A stretch of 64,000 nt of DNA from CAZVGZ01 sp964627605. GTDB taxonomy: Bacteria > Latescibacterota > MWCZ01 > CAZVGZ01. Position 1 is the stretch's first letter. Each line of letters opens with the position of its first letter. A program made the translations under genes and the position numbers. Positions 42,540-50,845 of the stretch are shown here, piece by piece. The stretch is taken from positions 1-64,000 of the forward strand of contig CAZVGZ010000006.1 of NCBI GenBank assembly GCA_964627605.1. Direction: 5' to 3'. The notes under the pieces are model-generated. The model saw only the letters and a list, made by a program, of their open reading frames with translations, was not told the origin of the DNA and ran no database searches.

Positions 42540-43351
42540 GAAATGTCCTTGCGGTATTCAAGAAAGAGATGGGAAGCTACCTCCACTCTCCAATCGCGTA
42601 TGTCCTGACTCTGATCTTTCTGATCTTGACAGGCTACTTTTTCCAGAGCGCGATGAGTATGCTCAGCGACTATTCCAGCGCCTATCCAGCCTACATGCAG
42701 CAGTATGAACAGATGCGCGGTATGGGCCCTCCTCCCCCCCCTCCCAACGTCGATGTCCATGTGATTAGCCGGACCTACGGCACGATGATTATCATCCTGC
42801 TTTTCTTGGTGCCTATGCTCACCATGAGGACTTACGCCGAAGAGCAGCGAATGGGGACGATGGAGCTTTTGATGACATCTCCCATCACGCCGATGGAGAC
42901 CCTGTTGGGCAAGTTCTTCGGCGCGCTGGGCATTTTTACAGCCATAGTGGCACTGACTCTGATATATCCGATCTTAATCACCGTCTACGCCGACGCTGGC
43001 AGCCGACCAGATTGGGGTGCGCTGTTTGCGACCTATCTAGGGCTGTTTCTGTTTGGTGCGGCGTGCCTTTCCATCGGCATATTTGCTTCGTCACTTACCG
43101 AGAATCAGATTATCGCAGCGGCGATGTCGTTCGCACTTCTTCTGATGCTGTTTGTGATTGGCGTCTCAGGCCAACGGCAGGCCAACTTCTCGTTCGGGCA
43201 GTTCCTACTATACCTGTCCATCACAGGTCACATGGACAAGTTTCAGCGCGGCGTCATTGCGGTGAAGGATCTGGTCTACTACATCTCCATGGCATCTTTC
43301 ATGCTATTCGTGACTAACCGGGTCCTTGAGGCCAAACGGTGGAGGCAGTGA
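42536..43351 (+). CDS. ABC transporter permease (GldF-like)
   Basis: A 271-residue six-helix permease of the ABC-2 type (KEMGSYLHSPIAYVLTLIFL; TYAEEQRMGTMELLMTSPIT; ETLLGKFFGALGIFTAIVAL). A proline-rich periplasmic loop (MRGMGPPPPPPNVDVHVISR) between the first helices is unusual. It is the partner of the ATPase upstream (4-base overlap), and its stop overlaps the start of the GldG-like gene (TGATG). The three genes are translationally coupled. Confidence 0.9.
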   Translation: MRNVLAVFKKEMGSYLHSPIAYVLTLIFLILTGYFFQSAMSMLSDYSSAYPAYMQQYEQMRGMGPPPPPPNVDVHVISRTYGTMIIILLFLVPMLTMRTYAEEQRMGTMELLMTSPITPMETLLGKFFGALGIFTAIVALTLIYPILITVYADAGSRPDWGALFATYLGLFLFGAACLSIGIFASSLTENQIIAAAMSFALLLMLFVIGVSGQRQANFSFGQFLLYLSITGHMDKFQRGVIAVKDLVYYISMASFMLFVTNRVLEAKRWRQ

Positions 43352-45087
43352 TGAAGCAATATCGACCGTTATTGGCAGCTACAGGACTGGTTTTGGCGAC
43401 TGATGGGATAGTCGCATGGATCAACGATGCTGGCACATGGGACTGGAGTGTTACCTGGATTTTGGGAACCGCTCTTATCGCGATGGGCCTAAGTCTCAGG
43501 CTGGAGAAACCAGAGAACACCGCCTTTATGTCCGCCGCCGCAGCTATCGTGCTCCAGGTAGTGATTGTCGCGGTTTGGGGCAGGGACATCGGCCTTCTCT
43601 CCGTCACCGGTTCGATCTGGTCGTTTCTGTTTTTCGTTGTGATAGTGCTCGTGCTCGTAGGCGTCGCGATTTTCAGCACGTTTACCGGTAGAGCGTCCTC
43701 TGAAGGTGCCAACTTCTGGGTTGCTGTGTTGGCGTCTGTTGTGTTGGCAATCCTCATTAATCTCATAGCCGACAAACGTTTAGGACAGCGATGGGACCTG
43801 ACCGAGAACAGGCTCGAAAGCCTCTCGGAACAGACTCTGACCCTCCTTGGGCATCTGGAAACCGACATCACCGTCACGGCGTTTTTCCGCGACTCCGATC
43901 CGCAGCGCGGCGCCTATGGCGACCTGTTGTCCAGGTACGCTGACGCGTGCGCCCGGTTCGACTACACGATCATCGATCCAGACAAAAACCCGACGATGGC
44001 GCGGGAGTACAACATCGCACCATCAGGCAATACCATCGCCGTGGAGACGCCCAACAACCGCGAGGTCATATCCGAAACCGGCGAAAAAGACCTTACAGGC
44101 GCGCTGATTTTGGTGACCCGATCGGTGAAGAACACCATATACGTCACTCAGTGGCACGGCGAACCTACTTTCGCCAAAGGTTTGGTCTCCTTTAACCAGG
44201 CGCTTACCGACCTCAAATACGACGTCCGGGCGATCAACCTCTCTGAGGAGCCGATCCCTTCAGACGCCAAAGCGGTATGCATAATCGGTCCCAAGACGCC
44301 GTTTCTCAAGGGCGAGCTCAAACTTCTTAAAGATTATCTGGCAGCCGGCGGTGAACTTCTGGCGATGTTGGACCCAGACACGATGGCCACGGGACTAGAT
44401 GAGCTTCTCAATCCTTATGGCATCACGTTTGGGCACGACGTCATTGTCGAACCCGAGTTGGGGCTGACCCCCTACGGTATTCAGATCGTAGGCGTCAACA
44501 CCTACGTCAGAGGCACAAAATACAGTCGCCACGAGATCGTCAAAGACCTGACAGAGGCCGGGATGCCCACGGCGTTCAACGCTGTACAAACAGTGACGTG
44601 GGCTATGTCGGACGAAACGGTGTCTCAGGAGGTCCACAATATCCACGGCACTGAACTGGTGACTGTAGGCACGGCAAACTCGTGGGTCGAACCTAATGTG
44701 GGCGTCCTTTTTGACGAGGGTCGTCAAGTTGACCCAAGCGCAAAGCGCAAAGGACCGTTCACCATCGGGTATGCGGTGACCGCAGACCCGACCAACGCCT
44801 TGGCTGATTCCGAGGACTTGACTCGCATCGTGGTTTTCGGTGACGCTGACGTGGCAAACGACAAGCAGTTCCGCTGGGGCGGCAACCAGGACCTTGTGGT
44901 AAACACGGTCAACTGGCTGACTCAGTCTATAGAGCTGATTTCGATTCAGCCAAGGGCACCAGGTCTTAAACCGGTGACGCTGACCAGAGATCAGGGTGCC
45001 GGGATATTCCTGATGTCTGTATGGCGCTTTCCCGCGATCATTTTTGTCCTTGGGATGGCTTTCTGGTGGTGGCACCGTAGACGATAG
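43351..45087 (+). CDS. GldG-like ABC auxiliary membrane protein
   Basis: A 578-residue protein with an ABC_transp_aux (GldG) domain: four N-terminal membrane segments (residues 6-20, 27-45, 54-75, 80-100) plus another near 118-136, then a large extracytoplasmic domain beginning RWDLTENRLESLSEQTLTLL (a GldG hallmark). The segments PNNREVISETGEKDLTGALI, YVTQWHGEPTF and LKDYLAAGGELLAMLDPD follow. A C-terminal helix (IFLMSVWRFPAIIFVLGMAF) re-anchors it. ATG 43351 overlaps the permease stop. It ends before a strong hairpin at 45097. Confidence 0.9.
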   Translation: MKQYRPLLAATGLVLATDGIVAWINDAGTWDWSVTWILGTALIAMGLSLRLEKPENTAFMSAAAAIVLQVVIVAVWGRDIGLLSVTGSIWSFLFFVVIVLVLVGVAIFSTFTGRASSEGANFWVAVLASVVLAILINLIADKRLGQRWDLTENRLESLSEQTLTLLGHLETDITVTAFFRDSDPQRGAYGDLLSRYADACARFDYTIIDPDKNPTMAREYNIAPSGNTIAVETPNNREVISETGEKDLTGALILVTRSVKNTIYVTQWHGEPTFAKGLVSFNQALTDLKYDVRAINLSEEPIPSDAKAVCIIGPKTPFLKGELKLLKDYLAAGGELLAMLDPDTMATGLDELLNPYGITFGHDVIVEPELGLTPYGIQIVGVNTYVRGTKYSRHEIVKDLTEAGMPTAFNAVQTVTWAMSDETVSQEVHNIHGTELVTVGTANSWVEPNVGVLFDEGRQVDPSAKRKGPFTIGYAVTADPTNALADSEDLTRIVVFGDADVANDKQFRWGGNQDLVVNTVNWLTQSIELISIQPRAPGLKPVTLTRDQGAGIFLMSVWRFPAIIFVLGMAFWWWHRRR

Positions 45088-45096
45088 CGATCGGTT

Positions 45097-45129
45097 CACC
45101 GGGGACCGTCTGTTTGGTCCCCGGTGTTT
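45097..45129 (+). terminator. Intra-operon hairpin between GldG-like and DUF4340 genes
   Basis: A perfect 11-bp stem (CACCGGGGACC with GGTCCCCGGTG) with an 8-base loop is followed by only TTT. It lies 9 bases after the GldG-like stop and 18 bases before the DUF4340 start. It could attenuate transcription or shield the upstream mRNA from decay. Confidence 0.7.
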
Positions 45130-45144
45130 CCGACAGGAGCAGAT

Positions 45145-46542
45145 ATGGCAGAGTCGAAGTCAAGATCGCGTACGGCCCTACTGGCAGTTTTTGCGTTGGG
45201 GTTGGGATTTTACGCCTACTACGGCGAGATGGAGCGCGAGAGTGTCGAAACTCCGCGTGACACCAAAGACCTTTTTGACATGAGCTACAGCGACATCAAA
45301 GCGGCGGTGATCGTCTCGCAAAACGATACGCTGAGGGCCGAGAGATCGGATCAGGGCGGTTGGACACTGATAGACCCGGTGGCGGACCATGCCAACAAGC
45401 AGGCATGGAACTCGATCGGCACCTCATTTAGTCGCGCCCGACGCAACCGGGACGGGTGGCGTGTCAGTACCCCTGACAGCCTTGCCCTCTTTGGCCTCCT
45501 GAACCCCACCACAAGCGTGAATTTTGAGCTGGACAGCCTCACTACACGGAGCATCTACCTCGGTCGCAAGACCACAACCTCAAACCACGTATACGCCCGC
45601 TGGGAAGACTCCACCGAGGTCTTCACCGTCGGCGACATACTTTTGACCAACACCGACAAACCTGTCAAAGATTTCAGGAGCACCGTACTGTTGCCCGAGG
45701 GCATCTCCGCCAGTGATATACAGTCGTTGTCGCTCACCCGGGATGGCGAGGAGCTGGCACTCACCAAGCAGGATATCAAGTGGCGGCTGCTGTCGCCCTC
45801 CCCATCAATGTTCGCCGATGCTGATTCGGTGATGGCGCTGGTGAACGCTGTTAACATGTCACCTATTCAAGCCTTCATAGACAACCCGATGCCCCTGGCC
45901 CGCTACGGACTGGAAAACCCCAAAGTCGCCATGACTCTGACCGACCGCAACGAAGAGGACGTGAGGCTTCTTATTGGCAAGCCCGCAGCAGGAGGGGCTG
46001 GTCGTCGATACATGAAGGACGCCAAACGTCCGCCGGTCCTGGTCGTGTCAGATGATGTTTGGAAGAACTCATGGCGGTCCATAGAGAGTCTGAGGAACAC
46101 CAAAGCCGTTCATTTCGTGCGAAAAGACGCCAACGTCGTGGAGTGGCACTACGGAGCCGACAGTACAATAGTCGCCCAGGCAGATTCGGTAAGCATGTGG
46201 AGCCTACCAAGCCACGGCGATGTGGACGCCCACCGTCCGATTGTAAACACAGTTGTCGCTGCGGTTGACAGGCTTCTAGGCAAAGACCTCATAGTGAGCC
46301 CCAGGTCTCTAAAGCGCTACGGCCTAAACAGTCCAAGGCTCAGGCTACTTCTCAAGAACGGTGAAGATGTGTTGGTGGAGCTTTTGGTCGGCAGAAAAAG
46401 AGGCGAAACGACCTACGTAAAACCGGTGGACCTACCGGTTGTCTACGCCGTCGAGTCGGACATCGTAAAGGAGTTGTTCGTCTCTTTGGATGACCTTCTT
46501 CCACCGGAAAACAGTTTCACGGAGCCCCCGGCGTCCGAGTGA
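45145..46542 (+). CDS. DUF4340 domain membrane protein
   Basis: A 465-residue protein with one N-terminal membrane helix (ALLAVFALGLGFYAYYG) and two to three DUF4340 repeats in the envelope (SDQGGWTLIDPVADHANKQ, SLALFGLLNPTTSVNFEL, MPLARYGLENPKVAMTL, SLKRYGLNSPRLRLLL). DUF4340 genes regularly follow GldG genes in diverse phyla. I start at ATG 45145 because an upstream ATG at 45124 lies within the hairpin. A GGAGCAGAT ribosome site is present. The function is unknown, probably part of the ABC-associated assembly. Confidence 0.88.
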   Translation: MAESKSRSRTALLAVFALGLGFYAYYGEMERESVETPRDTKDLFDMSYSDIKAAVIVSQNDTLRAERSDQGGWTLIDPVADHANKQAWNSIGTSFSRARRNRDGWRVSTPDSLALFGLLNPTTSVNFELDSLTTRSIYLGRKTTTSNHVYARWEDSTEVFTVGDILLTNTDKPVKDFRSTVLLPEGISASDIQSLSLTRDGEELALTKQDIKWRLLSPSPSMFADADSVMALVNAVNMSPIQAFIDNPMPLARYGLENPKVAMTLTDRNEEDVRLLIGKPAAGGAGRRYMKDAKRPPVLVVSDDVWKNSWRSIESLRNTKAVHFVRKDANVVEWHYGADSTIVAQADSVSMWSLPSHGDVDAHRPIVNTVVAAVDRLLGKDLIVSPRSLKRYGLNSPRLRLLLKNGEDVLVELLVGRKRGETTYVKPVDLPVVYAVESDIVKELFVSLDDLLPPENSFTEPPASE

Positions 46543-46586
46543 CGTCAACGAGCGGTCGGCCCACCACAGTGAGGTCTGATGGAACG

Positions 46587-47537
46587 ATGCGCCATCGGCT
46601 GTTTTTTGGAGCGGTTCTGTTTCTCATGGGCGTCGTCGCTTTCGCCGATGTCTCGGTCGAGGCGGGGGTGGACCGGCAGACGCTCCATGTGGGCGATCCT
46701 GTAAGCTACACGCTTACAATCACCTACGACCCCTCGGATTCTGTAGCCGATATCCCAACCGGCCTAAACCTCTCATCCCTCACAGTTCGCGATTTTTCGC
46801 TCAAGCGCGGTGTTCCTACCGGTGACGGACGTCTTTCCGATGTCGCTCTATATGTCGTCACTGTTTTTCGCCTCGGTCGGTTTGTCATCCCCCCGATTCC
46901 TGTGGAATATGTCACCGCTGATGGGCAGGTTGGCGAGCTGGTAACAGCACCAATTGAACTTACCGTAGAAAGCCTTGGTGTAGCTGCTGACGACAGCCTG
47001 AGGGGTATTAAGCCCCCGGTGACAGCCAAAGAGCAGATTCAACCGTGGGTGTGGGCATTGGTTGCGGCCCTCCTAGTGGCTGGTGTGGTGGCGGGCATCA
47101 TTCTCTGGCGCCGCTCAGGCGACGAAGAGGTCGCTCCTGCTGAATACATAGAGCTAGATTGGCATGCCGAACTGTCCGCAATAGCCTCGATGGACCTGCT
47201 CTCACAAGGAGAGGTGCGGTTTCACTACGACAAAGTGAGCAGCATCTTCCGGCTCTTTTTGGGGCGGAGCTTTCGCTGCGACGTGATGGAGATGACTACA
47301 AGCGAGGTGAACTTGGCGCTGTCATCGGTGAATGTTGACGGCGGGCTGCTGGAGGCGATCTTGGTGATACTAAGCGAGTGTGACCTGGTAAAGTTCGCCA
47401 AACATGAGCCAATCAGCGGCGATGCCGCAACGCTGATCGACAGGGTGAGGGTTGTTATCGATACCGCTCAACCCAAGCCGACCATCAAGGACGAGGCCGC
47501 GGACGTGGTCGACGAACCTGAGGTGGTAGGCGCATGA
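46587..47537 (+). CDS. Second BatD-like single-pass membrane protein
   Basis: A 316-residue protein with a signal peptide (LFFGAVLFLMGVVAFAD), an extracytoplasmic BatD-like beta domain (SVEAGVDRQTLHVGDPVSYT, LYVVTVFRLGRFVIPPIPV), a membrane helix (WVWALVAALLVAGVVAGIIL) and a helical cytosolic domain with YDKVSSIFRLFLGRSF. A GTG at 46539 could extend it by 16 residues and overlap the previous stop; the ATG at 46587 places the signal peptide at the N-terminus. It is paralogous to the protein at 37404 in domain order. Confidence 0.75.
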   Translation: MRHRLFFGAVLFLMGVVAFADVSVEAGVDRQTLHVGDPVSYTLTITYDPSDSVADIPTGLNLSSLTVRDFSLKRGVPTGDGRLSDVALYVVTVFRLGRFVIPPIPVEYVTADGQVGELVTAPIELTVESLGVAADDSLRGIKPPVTAKEQIQPWVWALVAALLVAGVVAGIILWRRSGDEEVAPAEYIELDWHAELSAIASMDLLSQGEVRFHYDKVSSIFRLFLGRSFRCDVMEMTTSEVNLALSSVNVDGGLLEAILVILSECDLVKFAKHEPISGDAATLIDRVRVVIDTAQPKPTIKDEAADVVDEPEVVGA

Positions 47538-47585
47538 TGTTCTGCGGTGTTGTTCTCTTATTGGGTCGCTGAGGAATACTGGGAA

Positions 47586-48590
47586 ATGCTTCAGTTTGTT
47601 CATCCTGAGTGGCTGGCTCTTCTGGCGCTGTTGCCGCTGTTAGCGATATGGCGGCTTGTTGTTTCGCGGCGAAGTGGTGGGCTCAAATACTCTGACATCA
47701 GCGCCCTTACGCAGGTGCGCCCATCACGTTGGCTGATCCTTCGACACACCGGGTTCTGGCTGCGTCTTCTGGCACTGAGCGTAATGGTCGCCGCGCTTGC
47801 CAGACCGCAGCTTGGATGGACCGATCAGAAGATCACCAGCGAGGGTATCGACATGATGCTGGCGCTGGATGTCTCCAGCTCGATGCAAGCCATTGATCTT
47901 GGCGAACAAGAGCGGATAGAAGTCGCCAGGGATGTTGCAGGGCGTTTTGTTTCCGATCGTCCCAACGACCGGATGGGGTTGGTGGTTTTCTCAGGCCAGG
48001 GCTTCACCCAATGCCCTCTAACTCTGGACCACCGGATACTGCTTAACCTGCTGAGTTCGGTGTCCATAACGATGGACGGCCAGCTAGAAGACGGTACCGC
48101 TATCGGGATGGCGCTGGCCATCGCCACCAACCGGCTTCGTCACTCCACCGCCAAATCCCGTGTGGTGATACTGGTGACTGACGGTGCAAACAACGCAGGT
48201 CTGGTGGACCCGGTGACCGCTGCTCGTGCCGCAGAAGCCCTGGATATAAAGGTCTACGCCATCGGAGTCGGAAAGCGTGGCCGCGCGCCGATCAGGGTAA
48301 AGCATCCGCTTCTCGGAGAGCAGATCAGATGGTTGGAGGACAGCATTGACGAGGGTGTCCTGATGAAAGTAGCGGACATCACCGGCGGGCGTTTCTACCG
48401 CGCGACATCACAAGACGCCCTTGTAAACATCTACGAACAGATCAACGCACTTGAAACCAGCGAAATAGAGACCCAGGAGATAAGCCGACACGAGGAGTTG
48501 ACATTTCGCTTCTCGCTTCTGCCGATAGCTTTGGGGGTTCTCCTTTTGGGTTTCGTGGCGGACAACACCATTTTTCGGTCGGTGCCATAA
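47586..48590 (+). CDS. batA: BatA-like VWA membrane protein
   Basis: A 334-residue aerotolerance-type protein: two N-terminal helices (PEWLALLALLPLLAIWRLV; FWLRLLALSVMVAALARP), a VWA domain with complete MIDAS (MLALDVSSSMQAID; DGTAIGMALAIATNRL; ILVTDGANNAG) and a C-terminal helix (LLPIALGVLLLGFVADNTIF). ATG 47586 follows TGGGAA and gives a BatA-like N-terminus. BatA works with BatB and MoxR in Bacteroides and related bacteria. batB follows after 9 bases. Confidence 0.93.
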   Translation: MLQFVHPEWLALLALLPLLAIWRLVVSRRSGGLKYSDISALTQVRPSRWLILRHTGFWLRLLALSVMVAALARPQLGWTDQKITSEGIDMMLALDVSSSMQAIDLGEQERIEVARDVAGRFVSDRPNDRMGLVVFSGQGFTQCPLTLDHRILLNLLSSVSITMDGQLEDGTAIGMALAIATNRLRHSTAKSRVVILVTDGANNAGLVDPVTAARAAEALDIKVYAIGVGKRGRAPIRVKHPLLGEQIRWLEDSIDEGVLMKVADITGGRFYRATSQDALVNIYEQINALETSEIETQEISRHEELTFRFSLLPIALGVLLLGFVADNTIFRSVP

Positions 48591-48599
48591 AAGGATCAG

Positions 48600-49685
48600 A
48601 TGACCAACGTAGTTTTAGATGCGCTGCTCGAGATATGGGCTGAGCCTTGGGCTTTTTGGATGCTGGCTCTCGTGCCGGTTGTGCTCATGGTCTTTGCCAT
48701 CGCAATGCGTCAACGAAAAGCCGCTCTGGCGCTGTTCGGCAACTTGGCGCTTGTAAGCAGGATGGCAGGCGGGATCGATGGTGGGCGGCGCGTGGTGAAG
48801 GCGGTGGTACTCGTCGCAGCAAATGTGTTCCTAGTGCTGGCCGCAGCGAGGCCGCAGTGGGGATCGGAGCTGCAACTCGCGCAGCAGGAGGGTGTGGACA
48901 TCGCTCTCTTGATCGACGTGTCGTATTCCATGCTGGCCCAAGACATCAGACCCAGCCGTCTCGATTGGGCGCGTCACGGCATTTCAGGCCTCTTGAACCG
49001 TTTGGAGGGCGACCGGATCACGCTCATCCCATTCACCCGCAAAGCCCTAATCCTCTACCCGCTGACGCTCGACTACGGAGCGATCCGCACGCTCCTGCCA
49101 AATCTTGGTCCAGAGCTTTTCAGCGAGGACGAGCAGGGCACCGCTCTCGGTGAGGCCATCAAAACAGCGTCTCGCGTGTTCGATCAACAATCGCGCAAGT
49201 ACAAAGTCATTATCCTGATGAGCGACGGTGAGGATCAAGCGAAATCGGACCCGCGCACCCGCGCCCCTGATCCGGTCGAGCAGGCCGAAGCCGCAGCCGA
49301 CCAGGGGGTCGTCATCTATACTGTAGGCATCGCATCCCCCAAGGGTGAGCTGATCCCCAACAGCAAGAATTCAGGCGACCGGTTTCTAAAGGACTCCCAA
49401 GGCAGCGTTGTCAGAACCAGGCTCGATGAGGACAAGCTCAGGCGCATAGCTCTGGCCACAGGTGGTGCCTACTATCGAACTACACTGGCACAGGATGAGC
49501 TTGATGAGATATACGACGACATCTCATCCATGGAAAAAAAGGAGCAGCAGAGCCTCCAGCGCACACACCGCGAAGACAGGTATCCGGTACCGCTGGCGAT
49601 CTGTATTTTTCTACTGGTGATCGAGATGTTGGTCCCTGATCGCCGCCGAAGCCTGTCAGATCAGACAGGAGACGTTAGGGCATGA
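48600..49685 (+). CDS. batB: BatB-like VWA membrane protein
   Basis: A 361-residue VWA protein of the same design as BatA: an N-terminal helix (PWAFWMLALVPVVLMVFAIA), a second helix (AVVLVAANVFLVLAAARPQW), a VWA domain with MIDAS residues ALLIDVSYSMLAQD, EQGTALGEAIKTASRV and VIILMSDGEDQ, then a C-terminal helix (AICIFLLVIEMLVPDRRR). It ends with a four-base overlap into the TPR lipoprotein batC (ATGA). Confidence 0.93.
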   Translation: MTNVVLDALLEIWAEPWAFWMLALVPVVLMVFAIAMRQRKAALALFGNLALVSRMAGGIDGGRRVVKAVVLVAANVFLVLAAARPQWGSELQLAQQEGVDIALLIDVSYSMLAQDIRPSRLDWARHGISGLLNRLEGDRITLIPFTRKALILYPLTLDYGAIRTLLPNLGPELFSEDEQGTALGEAIKTASRVFDQQSRKYKVIILMSDGEDQAKSDPRTRAPDPVEQAEAAADQGVVIYTVGIASPKGELIPNSKNSGDRFLKDSQGSVVRTRLDEDKLRRIALATGGAYYRTTLAQDELDEIYDDISSMEKKEQQSLQRTHREDRYPVPLAICIFLLVIEMLVPDRRRSLSDQTGDVRA

Positions 49686-50842
49686 GATACCTAGGATGGC
49701 CTACAACTGTGGTCGCTGTTCTGATTCTGTCAGGATGCGGTGAACTCCATTGGCGCGATCCTGTCGCCACCAAGGTAGCCGCCGGCAACCGAGCATTCGC
49801 CGAAGGTGACTTCGATCAAGCACAGCTAGCCTATCAGGACGCAATGCTCGACGCTGACGAAGACCTCCCTGAGATTCAGTTCAATCTGGGCGACGTGTTG
49901 TTTACCAACCGCAAACCCGACGAGGCGCGTGGGTCGTTTGACAGGGCGATCGCCGGGGGTTCGCTTCCACTACAGGCGATGGCAAATTACAACATCGGCA
50001 ACGCGCTTTTTCACGAGGACAAGTGGACTGAAGCGATTGAGGCCTACCAGCGCGCGTTGGAGCTTGATCCGACCGATGAAGACGCCAAATACAACTTGGA
50101 GCTGCTCCTGGCCAAACTGGCCGAGCAAGCCGACAAAGCAGAACAGGGAGATGGGGAGAAAACCGACACCCCTAAAGCCAGCGACTGGGCCAAACGGCGC
50201 GCCGCTCGCGCAGAGATGTTGGCCAAGGAGGGTCACTTTACCGAAGCGGCACTGATCATGTCCAGGACGCTTGAGGCTGAACCCAACGCCGCTGGCGAAC
50301 TTGGAGATTTTTCAGAGAGGCTCGATCAGCTCCAGACGATCATGGACGAGATACCACCGCAGCCAGGCGCATTCCCACAGGCAGACGCACTGGTGGATGT
50401 CTCCGCAAAAACCTACGCCACATGGCGATACGGCTCTCAACACTATGAGCACGCGTTGAACTCAGTAAGCCAGGCGCTCACCTATCAGCCCAACCACACC
50501 AAAGGGCAGAAACTGCTAAAAGCCATCCAGGACCATCAGCAGAAAAAGCAGGAACAGCAGGAACAGCAGGGGCAGGAGCGTTTGGAACAGCAGCAGTCCC
50601 AAGACAGCGAATCGCAAGAAGAGCCCCAGGAAGAACAGGAGCAGGAGGCCGACGCAGCGCATGGTGAGGAGTCAGACGAAGAGCCGCCGAACGAACCTCA
50701 AACCGAAGACGACGCCCCAGCAGAAGAGATGACGAAGGAAGAGGCGCAGCGGCTCCTGGATGCGTTGGAGAAAGAAGAAGAGTCCGCCCAAAAGAACAAG
50801 AAACAGCGCGGCGGGCGGCGCTTTAGAGGCAAACACTGGTAG
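49682..50842 (+). CDS. batC: BatC-like TPR lipoprotein with Gln/Glu-rich tail
   Basis: A 386-residue lipoprotein (lipobox LSGC) with TPR motifs (GNRAFAEGDFDQAQLAYQDA, YNIGNALFHEDKWTEAIEAY). From about residue 283 a long, highly charged tail of Gln and Glu (KKQEQQEQQGQERLEQQQ) precedes a final basic RGGRRFRG segment. BatC proteins show the same TPR plus coil plan. It overlaps batB by four bases and is followed after 3 bases by batD, so the Bat genes form one transcript. Confidence 0.88.
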   Translation: MRYLGWPTTVVAVLILSGCGELHWRDPVATKVAAGNRAFAEGDFDQAQLAYQDAMLDADEDLPEIQFNLGDVLFTNRKPDEARGSFDRAIAGGSLPLQAMANYNIGNALFHEDKWTEAIEAYQRALELDPTDEDAKYNLELLLAKLAEQADKAEQGDGEKTDTPKASDWAKRRAARAEMLAKEGHFTEAALIMSRTLEAEPNAAGELGDFSERLDQLQTIMDEIPPQPGAFPQADALVDVSAKTYATWRYGSQHYEHALNSVSQALTYQPNHTKGQKLLKAIQDHQQKKQEQQEQQGQERLEQQQSQDSESQEEPQEEQEQEADAAHGEESDEEPPNEPQTEDDAPAEEMTKEEAQRLLDALEKEEESAQKNKKQRGGRRFRGKHW

Positions 50843-50845
50843 GCC

